A stretch of 64,000 bases of DNA from Pseudoalteromonas lipolytica (GCF_001306915.1 NZ_LJTC01000005.1:1-64000), one strand, 5' to 3'. Positions 1 to 8,787 are shown, counted from the first letter of the stretch. The notes: generated by a model not told the origin, from the sequence alone. Translations and numbers: made by a program.

Positions 1-182
1 TCATGCGGTATTAGCAGTCGTTTCCAACTGTTGTCCCCCACCATAAGGCATATTCCCAAGCATTACTCACCCGTCCGCCGCTCGTCAGCAGAGTAGCAAG
101 CTACTCTCTGTTACCGCTCGACTTGCATGTGTTAGGCCTGCCGCCAGCGTTCAATCTGAGCCATGATCAAACTCTTCAATTA
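1..182 (-). rRNA. rrs: 16S ribosomal RNA, 5' end only
   Basis: Read on the minus strand, this is the start of a bacterial 16S rRNA. It contains the universal forward-primer region (AGAGTTTGATCATGGCTCAG, near 154-173) followed by the conserved stretches leading to helix 6 and the first GCGGACGGGTGAGTAA-type segment. Only about the first 180 nt lie in the window and the gene continues off the left edge. The mature 5' end is placed by alignment with the E. coli start and may be off by a few bases. The V1 helix around 95-120 (stem GAGTAGC/GCTACTC type) resembles those of Pseudoalteromonas. Confidence 0.97.
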
Positions 183-348
183 AAAGTTTTTTGAAACCGA
201 AGTTTCGTGCTCAATGAATTCTGTATAAATTGACTATATAGTCACTCAGTTACATTTGAGACTCTAAATTTGTTTGCTCCACTTAGTAAACCAAGCTTCG
301 CTGTTAGAACTCAATCTGTACGAGTGCCCACACAGATGATTGCTTTAT

Positions 349-361
349 ATTGTTAAAGAAC
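349..361 (-). promoter_or_regulatory. rrn leader boxA antitermination element
   Basis: The minus strand reads GTTCTTTAACAAT, close to the boxA consensus TGCTCTTTAACA of gammaproteobacterial rRNA leaders. It is followed by the conserved leader segment CTGTGTGGGCACTCG (near 317-333). boxA recruits NusB/NusE to the antitermination complex and nusB itself is encoded at 17.7 kb. The position between promoters and 16S gene is as expected. Confidence 0.85.
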
Positions 362-388
362 GTTGCGACGTTGTCGCTAGGGATGCGT

Positions 389-416
389 ATAATACATCCT
401 TAATTTTTCGAGTCAA
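389..416 (-). promoter_or_regulatory. rrn promoter, proximal (P2-like)
   Basis: On the minus strand there is a -35 TTGACT (411-416), a 16-bp spacer and a -10 TATTAT (389-394), followed by ACGCATCC. It is oriented towards the 16S gene and lies about 210 bp from it. With the distal promoter it forms the tandem P1/P2 arrangement usual for rRNA operons. Confidence 0.8.
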
Positions 417-526
417 CACTTAATTTTAAACTTTCTTTTTAGACCGTTTTAAACCGAAGTTTTACTTAACTCTCTGTCACTTTGTTCAGCGCTTTTCATT
501 GCTGCCCGCCGTGTCAGTGGATGCGC

Positions 527-554
527 ATTATAGGGATGCAAAGAATTAACGCAA
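527..554 (-). promoter_or_regulatory. rrn promoter, distal (P1-like)
   Basis: On the minus strand there is a -35 TTGCGT (549-554), a 16-bp spacer and a perfect -10 TATAAT (527-532). The discriminator GCGCATCC is GC-rich, the type associated with stringent/ppGpp control of rRNA promoters. The DNA just upstream (555-600) is A/T-rich and could act as an UP element. The octamer GCATCC recurs at the matching place in the proximal promoter. Confidence 0.82.
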
Positions 555-704
555 GCACTTTTTGTAGAAAACTACTAAAAACTTACCTTTCGCGCAAAAA
601 ACAAGCTAAAGGCAGTAAAAAACACAGTTTACTGTACAAAATACAGCCAACTTTTCTCGAGAGGATCTTAAGTATTATCGAAATTAGGTAATACGCAAGT
701 TTTT
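555..704. other. Non-coding stretch upstream of the rrn promoters
   Basis: No credible gene is seen here. A short plus-strand reading frame crossing the promoters (482-691) has no Shine-Dalgarno, runs through the core promoter and is judged spurious. The region probably holds UP-element and activator sites for the rRNA promoters. Confidence 0.5.
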
Positions 705-737
705 AAATAAAAAAAAGAGCCACAATCTTAGTGGCGC
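705..737 (-). terminator. Rho-independent terminator of cnoX
   Basis: On the minus strand a GCCAC/GTGGC stem (731-735 with 719-723) is followed by a run of T. It lies about 20 bp after the cnoX stop. Confidence 0.75.
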
Positions 738-757
738 TTTTATCAATCAACTCTTAA

Positions 758-1615
758 TTAGTACAAGATACTATATAACTTACGACGATACTTAGATGCC
801 AAGGCATCGCCATCAGGTAAAGAAGCGATAATTTCTAGATAGGTTGGTTTTGCATCTGCGTAGTTAAGATCTTTTTTTAGTACATTAAATAACATCTCTA
901 GTGCTTCTTCTTTACGACCCGCGCTATTAAGAGCATTACTTAGTTCTACTTTTATCTCTAAATCATTTGGGTATTTTTCAACTTTATCCTGCAGTACTTT
1001 TATCTCTGGCGAATCTGTTGCAGCTAATGCTTGCTCACATTTTGCTTGAATATTTGTGAAATACGCATCACGTTCGTTTTCTGCAACCGAATCTAATAAT
1101 GCTTGTGCATCTTCTAATTTATGAATTTGAATACAGATATCAGCTAAAACTAACTTTACACGTGTGTGATTTGGATCAAGCTCATAAGCCTGCTTTGCAT
1201 AGTTAAAGGCATTATTTAGATCTTGATTAATTAACGCTTGCTTAGCTTGCTCTAATAATAACTCATGTTGAGCTGGTAAATGTTTAGCTAGCGCATCACG
1301 AATTTGCTGTTCTGTTTGAGCACCCGGTAACATATCGACAGGTGCTGAATCTTTTAACATCACAAGCGTTGGTAATGCTTGTAAACCAATTTGCTGCGCA
1401 AGTTGCCCTGCAAGAGCTTGCTCAACATCGCAATCTAATGTCGCTACTAATAAATGCTCACCATACTCATTTGCTATTTTCTCTAAAATTACAGCTTGCT
1501 GATGGCATTCTGGGTTTTGCGCAGAGTAAAAAGTAAGTAGCACTAGCTTTTCAGCTGACGTTTCACCCAATGCTTGCTGCAAATTTTGTGGGGTAAGGTT
1601 TATCATATTATTCAT
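758..1615 (-). CDS. cnoX: Chaperedoxin CnoX (YbbN), thioredoxin-TPR protein
   Basis: The 285-residue product has an N-terminal thioredoxin fold (about 10-115) and C-terminal tetratricopeptide-like helices (about 120-285), the architecture and length of CnoX/YbbN. In E. coli this cytoplasmic holdase protects proteins from oxidative (HOCl) damage and hands them to GroEL and DnaK. The thioredoxin active site is reduced: NPEC stands where thioredoxin has CGPC and E. coli CnoX has SQHC, so a single cysteine is kept and a classic dithiol reductase activity is unlikely. The cis-Pro motif survives (LQALPTLVML). ATG at 1615 is taken; a second ATG at 1606 is possible, and neither has a strong Shine-Dalgarno. 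The gene stands alone with its own terminator. Confidence 0.88.
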   Translation of the reverse strand: MNNMINLTPQNLQQALGETSAEKLVLLTFYSAQNPECHQQAVILEKIANEYGEHLLVATLDCDVEQALAGQLAQQIGLQALPTLVMLKDSAPVDMLPGAQTEQQIRDALAKHLPAQHELLLEQAKQALINQDLNNAFNYAKQAYELDPNHTRVKLVLADICIQIHKLEDAQALLDSVAENERDAYFTNIQAKCEQALAATDSPEIKVLQDKVEKYPNDLEIKVELSNALNSAGRKEEALEMLFNVLKKDLNYADAKPTYLEIIASLPDGDALASKYRRKLYSILY

Positions 1616-1698
1616 TTGATTGATTGCACTATATAAGTATTTAGGTTTTTATATAGTGGCAAACATAACAATTACAAGCCCCACGGGTCGAGGTCATT

Positions 1699-3012
1699 AT
1701 GAAATTATCTGCTATTTCTGCAGCTTTATTACTTCTTAGTCCATTCGCACAAGCAACAACGCTCGATTTAAACCTTCAGAAGACTATGCCTGAAATTGAA
1801 AAGCTCTATTTAGACTTACATCAATCTCCTGAGCTGTCTTACCATGAAAAAGAAACGGGCCAAAAGCTTGCAAAGCAATTAAAACAACTGGGCTTTACTG
1901 TTACAGATAATGTAGGTGGTTATGGCGTTGTTGGTATTTATGAAAACGGTGATGGCCCTACAGTAATGATCCGCACTGATACTGATGGACTACCAATTGT
2001 TGAGCAAACTGGAAAACCTTACGCTTCTAAAGTGACTGTAACAAATGATGCTGGTGCAACCGTTGGCGTAATGCATGGTTGTGGTCATGATATTCACATG
2101 AGTTCATTTATTGGCACAGCACAACAGTTAATGACACATAAAGATCAGTGGCAAGGTACGTTAATGATGGTCGCACAACCTGCAGAGGAAGTTGGCGGTG
2201 GTGCAAAAGCAATGCTTAAAGAAGGGCTTTTCACTAAGTACCCTACTCCAGATCATGTTATTGGTTTGCATGTAAGTGCAAGTGTTCCTGCTGGTAAAGT
2301 TAGCATGAAAACTGAATATACAATGGCAAGTGTTGACTCTGTTGATATTATAGTAAAGGGCAAAGGCGGTCATGGTGCCTACCCACACACAACAATAGAC
2401 CCAGTTGTGATTGCTTCACGTATTGTATTGGCACTGCAAACTATTACTAGTCGCGAATTGTCACCACTCGAGCCGTCAGTGATCACCGTTGGCTCAATTC
2501 ATGGAGGCTCTAAACACAATGTCATTTCAGATGAAGTAAAACTACAACTTACATTGCGTAGCTATAACCCTGAAGTTCGTTTACAACAAATCGCGGCAAT
2601 TAAACGAATTACTAAAGGCATCGCATTAAGTGCTGGGCTTGACGAAAGCTTAGCACCAGAAGTCTATGTGCATGAAGATGAGTCAATTCCTTCAACTTAT
2701 AACAATCCTGCACAAACCAATGTAGTGCGTTCAGCAATTGCTAACGCTATTGGTGAAGACAATGTACTTGAAACTGAAGCTGTAATGGCCGGTGAAGACT
2801 TTGGCCTTTATGGCCGTACAGAACAAAATGTGCCGATTACTTTGTTTTGGTTAGGCGGTGTTGAACCGAGTCAATATGACTCAGCAATGCAATCTGGCGC
2901 AACATTACCTTCTTTACACTCAAGTAAGTTTGCACCTGATTACAAAAAAGCACTTCCTACTGGAATTACAGCAATGAGTAACGCCGCGGTTGCCCTATTC
3001 AACAAAAAGTAG
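1699..3012 (+). CDS. Secreted M20 family amidohydrolase/carboxypeptidase
   Basis: The 437-residue protein starts with a signal peptide (hydrophobic residues 4-14, cleavage near AQA-TT at about 20), so it should be exported to the periplasm. The body is an M20D-type di-metal hydrolase of the hippurate/IAA-amino-acid/N-acyl-amino-acid hydrolase group: metal-site motifs GCGHDIHMSS (about 136-145) and the catalytic-Glu motif PAEEVGGGAK, then MAGEDF near the C-terminus. The dimerisation lid domain begins at about 215. ATG at 1699 has GAGG five bases upstream. It is convergent with topB, with one base between the stops. The substrate cannot be told from the sequence; an N-acyl or peptide amide is likely. 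Confidence 0.85.
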   Translation: MKLSAISAALLLLSPFAQATTLDLNLQKTMPEIEKLYLDLHQSPELSYHEKETGQKLAKQLKQLGFTVTDNVGGYGVVGIYENGDGPTVMIRTDTDGLPIVEQTGKPYASKVTVTNDAGATVGVMHGCGHDIHMSSFIGTAQQLMTHKDQWQGTLMMVAQPAEEVGGGAKAMLKEGLFTKYPTPDHVIGLHVSASVPAGKVSMKTEYTMASVDSVDIIVKGKGGHGAYPHTTIDPVVIASRIVLALQTITSRELSPLEPSVITVGSIHGGSKHNVISDEVKLQLTLRSYNPEVRLQQIAAIKRITKGIALSAGLDESLAPEVYVHEDESIPSTYNNPAQTNVVRSAIANAIGEDNVLETEAVMAGEDFGLYGRTEQNVPITLFWLGGVEPSQYDSAMQSGATLPSLHSSKFAPDYKKALPTGITAMSNAAVALFNKK

Positions 3013-3013
3013 T

Positions 3014-4924
3014 TTAGGCTGACTTAGCTCTGGGCTTAGCCTTCCTTTTAAAACGTCGCTTTTGCGGCGTTTTTGGTAACTGGGCAAAGACTTGGCTATC
3101 GCATTGCTTGGCTTGCTCAACTAAAGCATGTAACTCTTCCAACAATGGTGTTAAAAATTGCTGATAACTCATATGCTGTTCAGCGATATTACCTAACGAT
3201 GCTTCCCACTTAGCTGTTAAGTCAGGGCTAGCAAGCTGTTCTGGTAATGTACTTATGAGTGCTTTACCTGTTGCGGTAGCCAGAATGTTTTTACCCTGAC
3301 GTTCTAAAAAATGGCGTTTAAATAAAAGCTCAAGAATACCGGCTCGCGTAGCTTCAGTACCAAGACCATCTGTTTCCTTAAGGATCTTTTTAATTTCTGG
3401 GTCTTTCACATACCGACTGATGCCTGTCATGGCACTTAATAAGGTCGCATCAGTAAAATGCGCTGGCGGTGTCGTCATTTTGTCTACTACTTCACCTTGA
3501 TTGCAATGCAGCTGTTGACCTTTTTCAAGTGGTGGTAAGGTTTGCTCATCTTTTAACTCTGTTTTGCCCATTAATATTTTAAAGCCTAAGCTAACATCTT
3601 GCTTAGCTGCTGCTTTAAAAAGCCCACCCGCAATTTCAACCGTTATTTTGGTTTCGTTAAATACATAGTCTGGATAAAATTGGATTAAATAATGACGACA
3701 GATCAAGCGATAGATTTTTTGTTCATCACTATTTAAGGACGCTGAGCGAAGTTGTTTTTCGGTAGGAACAATAGCGTGGTGAGCTGCCACTTTGCTGTCA
3801 TTAAAACATTTACTCCGCTTACTGCTATCAGCTTGCTTACAAGCTTCAATTGCTTGACCTTCATTATTAGCGATGGCGGCAATAATACTCGCGGCATCTT
3901 TATGATGATCTTTTGGTAAATAGCGATTATCTGAACGAGGGTACGTAATTAACTTATGACGCTCATACAAGTTTTGGCAGGTATCTAGCACTTTTTGTGC
4001 AGGCATTGAAAACGCCTTTGCCGCATCAATCTGTAAAGCGGATAAATTATAAGGTAGCGGTGCCTGTTGTTTTTTTTGCTTTTGCTCAAGCTCAACCACT
4101 TTAGCTGGTTGATTAGTTATACGTGACACAACATTTTCAGCAAGCCCCCTATGCAATACTCGCCCTTCTTCATCTTGATAAGGTTCACATGCTTTACTTG
4201 GTTGCCACTTTGCAGCAAATGTTTGCTGCTGCTGAGTTTCAAGGTGAGCTAAAACTTCGTAAAAAGGTTTTGCTACAAAATTAGCGATTTCATTATCACG
4301 ATTAACGACTAAACCTAAAATAGGCGTTTGAACACGCCCAACAGATAGCACATTGCCAAATCCAGCTTTTTGCCCAGCAAGCGTATAGGCTCGAGTTAAA
4401 TTCATGCCAAATAACCAATCGGCACGTGATCGAGCTAAGGCAGACACACTCAAAGGAATAAAATCGCGGTTCGATTTCAAATTATTCAGCGCTTTTTTAA
4501 CTGCACTTAAGTTTAAGTCGCTGATCAAGAGTCGTTGAATTTGCTGTTTTTTGGCTTGGCTAAGTTTAACCTGTTCGATCACTTCATCAACCAATAGCTG
4601 GCCTTCCCTATCAGGGTCGCCGGCATGAATTATTGTACTTGCCTGCTTAATGAGCTTTTTTAGTACAGTAAGTTGTTTGCGTGTTTTTGCTTTAGGTTTT
4701 AATTGCCATTGTTCTGGCACGATAGGTAAATGCTCAAATCGCCATTTTTTAAAACTTGCATCGTAATCATCGGGCTCTGCTTGCTCAAGTAAATGACCAA
4801 TACACCAAGAGACACAATCTCCATTACCAAGCTCTATATAACCATCATGTTTTTTTTGTGGTTTTGGTAGAGCATCTGCAATGGCTCGTGCCAAGGATGG
4901 TTTTTCGGCAATGTAAAGTTTCAT
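3014..4924 (-). CDS. topB: DNA topoisomerase III
   Basis: The 636-residue protein is a type IA topoisomerase close in length to E. coli TopB (653). The N-terminal TOPRIM domain (MKLYIAEKPSLARAIA, then HAGDPDREGQ with the acidic DxD near 103) is followed by the gate domains. The catalytic tyrosine lies in LITYPRSDNRYLP (about 328-341). The Lys/Arg-rich C-terminal tail (FKRKAKPRAK) is typical of the TopB DNA-binding end. The enzyme decatenates replication and recombination intermediates, often with RecQ. A perfect 20-bp LexA-type palindrome sits 14 bp upstream of the ATG, suggesting SOS control. The Shine-Dalgarno is weak. Confidence 0.95.
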   Translation of the reverse strand: MKLYIAEKPSLARAIADALPKPQKKHDGYIELGNGDCVSWCIGHLLEQAEPDDYDASFKKWRFEHLPIVPEQWQLKPKAKTRKQLTVLKKLIKQASTIIHAGDPDREGQLLVDEVIEQVKLSQAKKQQIQRLLISDLNLSAVKKALNNLKSNRDFIPLSVSALARSRADWLFGMNLTRAYTLAGQKAGFGNVLSVGRVQTPILGLVVNRDNEIANFVAKPFYEVLAHLETQQQQTFAAKWQPSKACEPYQDEEGRVLHRGLAENVVSRITNQPAKVVELEQKQKKQQAPLPYNLSALQIDAAKAFSMPAQKVLDTCQNLYERHKLITYPRSDNRYLPKDHHKDAASIIAAIANNEGQAIEACKQADSSKRSKCFNDSKVAAHHAIVPTEKQLRSASLNSDEQKIYRLICRHYLIQFYPDYVFNETKITVEIAGGLFKAAAKQDVSLGFKILMGKTELKDEQTLPPLEKGQQLHCNQGEVVDKMTTPPAHFTDATLLSAMTGISRYVKDPEIKKILKETDGLGTEATRAGILELLFKRHFLERQGKNILATATGKALISTLPEQLASPDLTAKWEASLGNIAEQHMSYQQFLTPLLEELHALVEQAKQCDSQVFAQLPKTPQKRRFKRKAKPRAKSA

Positions 4925-4938
4925 AACGCAACACTAAA

Positions 4939-4958
4939 TACTGTTTTTATAAACAGTA
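4939..4958 (-). promoter_or_regulatory. LexA/SOS box upstream of topB
   Basis: The sequence TACTGTTTTTATAAACAGTA has the CTGT-N8-ACAG core with matching TA flanks, i.e. the gammaproteobacterial LexA consensus with changes only in the AT-rich centre. It lies 14 bp from the topB start, a repressor position. The dinB box in this window has the same layout. Confidence 0.7.
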
Positions 4959-4990
4959 GTCTAGCACAGGATTTTTAACGAAGAAACGCC

Positions 4991-5467
4991 TTAAGCTTGC
5001 TGGCTTCGTCGAGTAAAAAGATAGATAAGTGGTAGGTAACATACGACCACAGTACCAATATTGATTAGCGGTAGCAGGGTCTTATACATGTAAGTGCTGT
5101 AAGACAAATCCCAAAGGTGGCGGTCAACTAAACGGAACAGTTGCAAAATAGGCGCCATTATCACAACCAACTGCCCTAAAACACTTTGCCATAAGTAGAC
5201 TTTATCTTTAATACCTAAGTAAGCAATGATTGCCATCCAAGCAATATCATTAAAAGCCCAAACGACATAGCGCCAAATATAAATGTCATCAAATTCACGT
5301 AAGCCGCTATGAATTAAGGTACCGTATAAAAAGAAACATGCAGTTATTACGGTAAAGTGGAATGCCTGCCAATCTTTGCGGAGGTAGAAAACGCAAATAG
5401 CAGGGCTCAGAATGAACACCCAGCTATTATTCAAAATTGAGATGGTATATACAAACCAATCAGGCAA
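4991..5467 (-). CDS. Conserved small integral membrane protein, unknown function
   Basis: A 158-residue hydrophobic protein with about five predicted membrane helices (roughly 8-26, 35-50, 68-84, 95-112, 130-150) and conserved aromatic residues between them. I do not recognise a family. The start is TTG at 5467 with AAGG ten bases upstream; that Shine-Dalgarno overlaps the stop codon of a short upstream ORF (5480-5551), so the two may be translationally coupled. It ends shortly upstream of the topB regulatory region. An alternative is that this is a subunit or helper for the upstream peptide; nothing in the sequence proves it. Confidence 0.65.
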   Translation of the reverse strand: MPDWFVYTISILNNSWVFILSPAICVFYLRKDWQAFHFTVITACFFLYGTLIHSGLREFDDIYIWRYVVWAFNDIAWMAIIAYLGIKDKVYLWQSVLGQLVVIMAPILQLFRLVDRHLWDLSYSTYMYKTLLPLINIGTVVVCYLPLIYLFTRRSQQA

Positions 5468-5479
5468 AATTAACTAACC

Positions 5480-5551
5480 TTAATCTGTTTTACCATCATC
5501 GTCGCCACTACCATTACCAGGCATGTAGCTATATTTATCAACTTTTTTCAT
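5480..5551 (-). CDS. Possible 23-residue small protein/leader peptide
   Basis: An ATG ORF of 24 codons including stop, encoding a very polar peptide: MKKVDKYSYMPG at the start and an Asn-Gly-Ser-Gly-Asp-Asp-Asp-Gly-Lys-Thr-Asp tail. AGAGAA lies about 5-10 bases upstream of the ATG. Its TAA overlaps the Shine-Dalgarno AAGG of the membrane-protein gene, whose TTG start follows 12 bases later. This fits a translational coupling leader or a small protein made with its membrane partner. No database family is known to me; it could also be chance, since it is short. Confidence 0.4.
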   Translation of the reverse strand: MKKVDKYSYMPGNGSGDDDGKTD

Positions 5552-5597
5552 TTTTATTCTCTATTACATTTGTTAATGAGGCTTAACTTTAATTGAT

Positions 5598-6521
5598 TTA
5601 CTGCCTTACATCAATAGGTTCAGATTCGTGTGCTTTACCTTGCATAATAGAGATTTCAACACGGCGATTTCGCTTGCGATCTTCGTCGGTTACATTCGGT
5701 ACTAGAGGCCTCGTTTCTGCGTGGCCGACTACCATCATACGGGACTTATCAAACCCTGGCGCTTTTTCCATTTCACTGGCAACTGCCACCGCACGTTTTG
5801 ATGATAAATCCCAATTATTAGTATAAAGCTCATTCGATACTTGGAAGTCATCAGTGTGACCTGACACGGTTATTTCACCCGGCACATCTTTTAACAGCGT
5901 AGCAATATCACGAATAATAGGTTTAAATTTTGGCTGTAAAAAAGCACTACCCGATGGGAATGAACCATTCTCACGAATGCGAATAATAATTTGCTGGCCT
6001 AATGACTCGAGCTCAATCGCACCATCCATAATTTGCTGTTCTAGTTGCTGAGCAATTTTCTTCACAAGTTCATTTGTTTGTTCTTGATCAGCCGCAGAAA
6101 TTGACTGTTCTAAAGCTTGTTGCTGAGCCGTACTTTGCGATTCACCACCACGTTTATTACCGCGCTGTTCTTGTCGACCACCGGCGGAGCTTTCGTCGCC
6201 AGCCTGAAACTCAAGCATTTGTTGTGTCATCTCAACGGTTTGTTGCTGAATCGTTTCAATAGGTGTTGGCTCAGGTTTGCCTGGAGTAAACTCCATGGCA
6301 ATAACAGAGGTTCCTTTTGGAATATCTTTTACTTCAATTTTATTTTGTACACCAAAAGCAAACTTCATGGAGCCGGCAATTTGCTTAAACTTCAGCACGT
6401 CCATTTCAGAGAAAGCAAGCAAGAGTACAAAGAAGCACATTAATAATGACATTAAATCCGCGAAGGTACCCATCCATGCAGGCAAGCCTGGTGGAGGACA
6501 TTTGCACTCTTCATCTGACAT
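5598..6521 (-). CDS. pomB: Sodium-driven flagellar stator protein PomB
   Basis: A 307-residue MotB-family protein that strongly resembles Vibrio PomB, sharing CPPPGLPxWMGTFADLMSLL at the N-terminus and the block VLKFKQIAGSMKFAFGVQN. The single membrane helix (about 18-38) carries the ion-binding aspartate (Asp22 in FADLMSLL). A Gln/Ser-rich linker (about 95-150) leads to an OmpA-like peptidoglycan-binding domain (about 175-295, with VSGHTDD and NRRVEISI). PomB anchors the stator to the cell wall and, with PomA, couples Na+ inflow to flagellar rotation. It is the second gene of pomAB, three bases after the pomA stop. Confidence 0.96.
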   Translation of the reverse strand: MSDEECKCPPPGLPAWMGTFADLMSLLMCFFVLLLAFSEMDVLKFKQIAGSMKFAFGVQNKIEVKDIPKGTSVIAMEFTPGKPEPTPIETIQQQTVEMTQQMLEFQAGDESSAGGRQEQRGNKRGGESQSTAQQQALEQSISAADQEQTNELVKKIAQQLEQQIMDGAIELESLGQQIIIRIRENGSFPSGSAFLQPKFKPIIRDIATLLKDVPGEITVSGHTDDFQVSNELYTNNWDLSSKRAVAVASEMEKAPGFDKSRMMVVGHAETRPLVPNVTDEDRKRNRRVEISIMQGKAHESEPIDVRQ

Positions 6522-6524
6522 GCT

Positions 6525-7292
6525 CTACTCCTCGGTATCAACTTTACGTTTTGATTCGGCTAAGTAGTTTTTCAAAATACCTTCAATTACTTTCGGGTTC
6601 TGACCGTCTTGAATACCTAGCACCGCGTCAAGAATTAAGCGTTGATTGAGGGCTTCTTCGTCTTTACGCAGTTCTAATTTTACCTGAATTGGAATAGCGA
6701 CAACGTTTGCTAAGAAAGCACCATAGAGAGTTGTTAAAAGGGCAACTGCCATTGCTGGGCCGATTGCCTTTGGGTCATCCATGTTTGATAACATAGCAAC
6801 CAGACCGATTAGCGTACCGATCATACCCATTGCAGGAGCAATATCGGCAAGTGATTTGAATAAACCAGCACCGAGTTCATGACGGTTAGCAGTAAGAGAA
6901 ATATCTTTTTGCAGCGTGGCGCGAACGACATCAGCATCATGACCATCCACTAACATATCGACCCCTTTACGCATAAAACCGTTGGGGATTTCAGCTTCTT
7001 CTAATGCTAAGAAGCCACCTTTACGTGCAGAATCAGCTAATTCTACTGCTTTTTCAATTAATTCTTCCGGAGATTCGATTTTGAACATAAAAGCTTTTGC
7101 TGCCACTTTACCTATGCCCAAAAATTGCCCCATGGTGAAATTTGATAATACAATAAAAATCGAACCACCAAATACAATGACCACCGAAGGCGTGTTGTAA
7201 AACATTGCAACTTGGCCATCACTACTTAACACCATCGACATAGCAATTAAGCCTATGGCACCAAGAATACCTATTATGGTTGCTAAATCCAC
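6525..7292 (-). CDS. pomA: Sodium-driven flagellar stator protein PomA
   Basis: A 255-residue MotA/ExbB-family inner-membrane protein with four helices and a large cytoplasmic loop between helices 2 and 3. Signature stretches match Vibrio PomA: GQFLGIGKVAAKAFMFK, ARKGGFLALEE, and PAMGMIGTLIGLVAMLSNMD. The reading frame is open 33 bases further upstream, but the GTG at 7292 (VDLATIIGIL) is chosen because GGAGG lies six bases before it and it matches the Vibrio N-terminus. The pair lies beside xseB-ispA-dxs, transcribed divergently, an arrangement also known from vibrios. It is not near other flagellar genes in this window. Confidence 0.95.
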   Translation of the reverse strand: MDLATIIGILGAIGLIAMSMVLSSDGQVAMFYNTPSVVIVFGGSIFIVLSNFTMGQFLGIGKVAAKAFMFKIESPEELIEKAVELADSARKGGFLALEEAEIPNGFMRKGVDMLVDGHDADVVRATLQKDISLTANRHELGAGLFKSLADIAPAMGMIGTLIGLVAMLSNMDDPKAIGPAMAVALLTTLYGAFLANVVAIPIQVKLELRKDEEALNQRLILDAVLGIQDGQNPKVIEGILKNYLAESKRKVDTEE

Positions 7293-7564
7293 ATACCCCT
7301 CCAGAGGAACAATTACACGATACACTCAAGTATCAAATTTTTATTATTAACTGCTTATCGGCAAGCAGTTGAAATACTTAAATCATTAAATGAATTAATT
7401 TTATTTTAATGTAAGATTTTTAAGCTACAAGTTTAAGCTGTATTTAAAATCGTAAAAATAGCATACTAAAAATGAATTATGCGTAAAAAAACACATCATT
7501 CTTTGACCTAGTTTAGCATTCCCCCTAAAATTGGCCTCACTTTCTAACAGCTATCGAGGCCACA

Positions 7565-7807
7565 ATGGCAACAAAGAAACCAGAAAACTTAAGCTTTGAA
7601 GAAGCACTGGATGAATTATCTCAAATTGTTGCACAAATGGAGCAAGGTGAATTGTCACTGGAACAATCACTAAAACAATTTGAACGCGGCATTGCGCTAG
7701 CAAACGCTTCGTCTGGTAAGTTACAACAAGCCGAACAAAAAGTTGCCATTTTAATGGGTAACGATAGCCAAGCGCCTCTTAGCAATTTTGATTCAAACTT
7801 GGACTAA
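7565..7807 (+). CDS. xseB: Exodeoxyribonuclease VII small subunit
   Basis: An 80-residue, mostly helical protein with the family pattern LSFEEALDELSQIV and MEQGELSLEQSLKQFERG, and the same length as E. coli XseB. It binds XseA to form exonuclease VII, which degrades single-stranded DNA to oligonucleotides. It is the first gene of xseB-ispA-dxs; ispA begins four bases after its stop. Confidence 0.96.
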   Translation: MATKKPENLSFEEALDELSQIVAQMEQGELSLEQSLKQFERGIALANASSGKLQQAEQKVAILMGNDSQAPLSNFDSNLD

Positions 7808-7811
7808 TTAA

Positions 7812-8699
7812 GTGCAATTAAAAGAACAATTACAACGCGCTCGTGAAGACGTTGAAGCACATTTAAATCGCTATTTTGAACAGCCACTTAATACCGAAAA
7901 AAACATCAAAGAAGCCACCCACTACGGTGTTCTAAATGGTGGTAAACGCTTACGTCCTTACCTTGTATATGCAACGGGCCGGATGATGGGCGCGGACAAG
8001 GCCGATCTTGATATTCTTGCCGCCGCTATTGAGTGTATTCATAGCTATTCTTTAGTTCATGATGACTTACCAGCAATGGATGATGATGACTTAAGACGTG
8101 GCCGCCCTACCTGTCATATTGTCTATGGCGAAGCACAAGCCATACTCGCAGGTGATGCCTTACAAACACTGGCATTTGATTTAATTGCCAATCATCAATT
8201 TGCTGTTTCTGCGAGCCAGCAAGTAAAAATGATTGCCTCATTAAGCAAAGCCTCAGGTATTGAAGGTATGGTAGGTGGGCAAGCACTGGATATTGAAGCG
8301 ACCGATAAAGAAATTACAGTTGCTCAGCTAGAGCGCATTCATCAGCTAAAAACGGGTGCCTTGCTTAATTGTGCAATTACACTCGGTGCATTGAGTGCAA
8401 AAAGCTGTGATGAACATACACTCGCGCAATTAAACATGTTTGGCCAAGCAATTGGACTGGCTTTTCAGGTACAAGACGATATCCTTGATGTAGAAGCTGA
8501 TACTGAAACATTAGGTAAGCCACAGGGTTCCGATGTTGCTGCAAACAAAGCAACCTACCCTGCTTTATTAGGGATGGCAGGCGCAAAGCAAAAAGCACAA
8601 GATTTGCTGGCTCAAGCCCATCAAGCTCTTGAGGCTATTGATTACGACACCAGCGAATTGGCGAGTCTTGCAAGCTATATTGTTGAACGCAATTATTAA
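7812..8699 (+). CDS. ispA: Farnesyl diphosphate synthase
   Basis: A 295-residue trans-prenyltransferase. The first Asp-rich motif is DDLPAMDDDDLRRGRPT (about 84-100) and the second is FQVQDDILD (about 219-227); the GGKRLRP motif for diphosphate binding is near residue 43. It condenses IPP with DMAPP and GPP to give farnesyl diphosphate for quinones and undecaprenyl phosphate. The start is GTG at 7812, four bases after xseB, which implies coupled translation. It is made with dxs, the entry enzyme of the same pathway. Confidence 0.96.
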   Translation: MQLKEQLQRAREDVEAHLNRYFEQPLNTEKNIKEATHYGVLNGGKRLRPYLVYATGRMMGADKADLDILAAAIECIHSYSLVHDDLPAMDDDDLRRGRPTCHIVYGEAQAILAGDALQTLAFDLIANHQFAVSASQQVKMIASLSKASGIEGMVGGQALDIEATDKEITVAQLERIHQLKTGALLNCAITLGALSAKSCDEHTLAQLNMFGQAIGLAFQVQDDILDVEADTETLGKPQGSDVAANKATYPALLGMAGAKQKAQDLLAQAHQALEAIDYDTSELASLASYIVERNY

Positions 8700-8787
8700 T
8701 ACCTAAAAAGAAAGACAAAATAACTAAAAAATCGGAGCGGCAATCGGCTATAATGCACTCTGGTTAGCGAAGGATGTATAAAAAATC

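Noticed and set aside
482..691. Plus-strand ORF of 69 codons upstream of the rRNA gene
   Set aside because: It crosses the strong minus-strand rrn P1 promoter, has no Shine-Dalgarno and has an unnatural composition; judged a chance frame.
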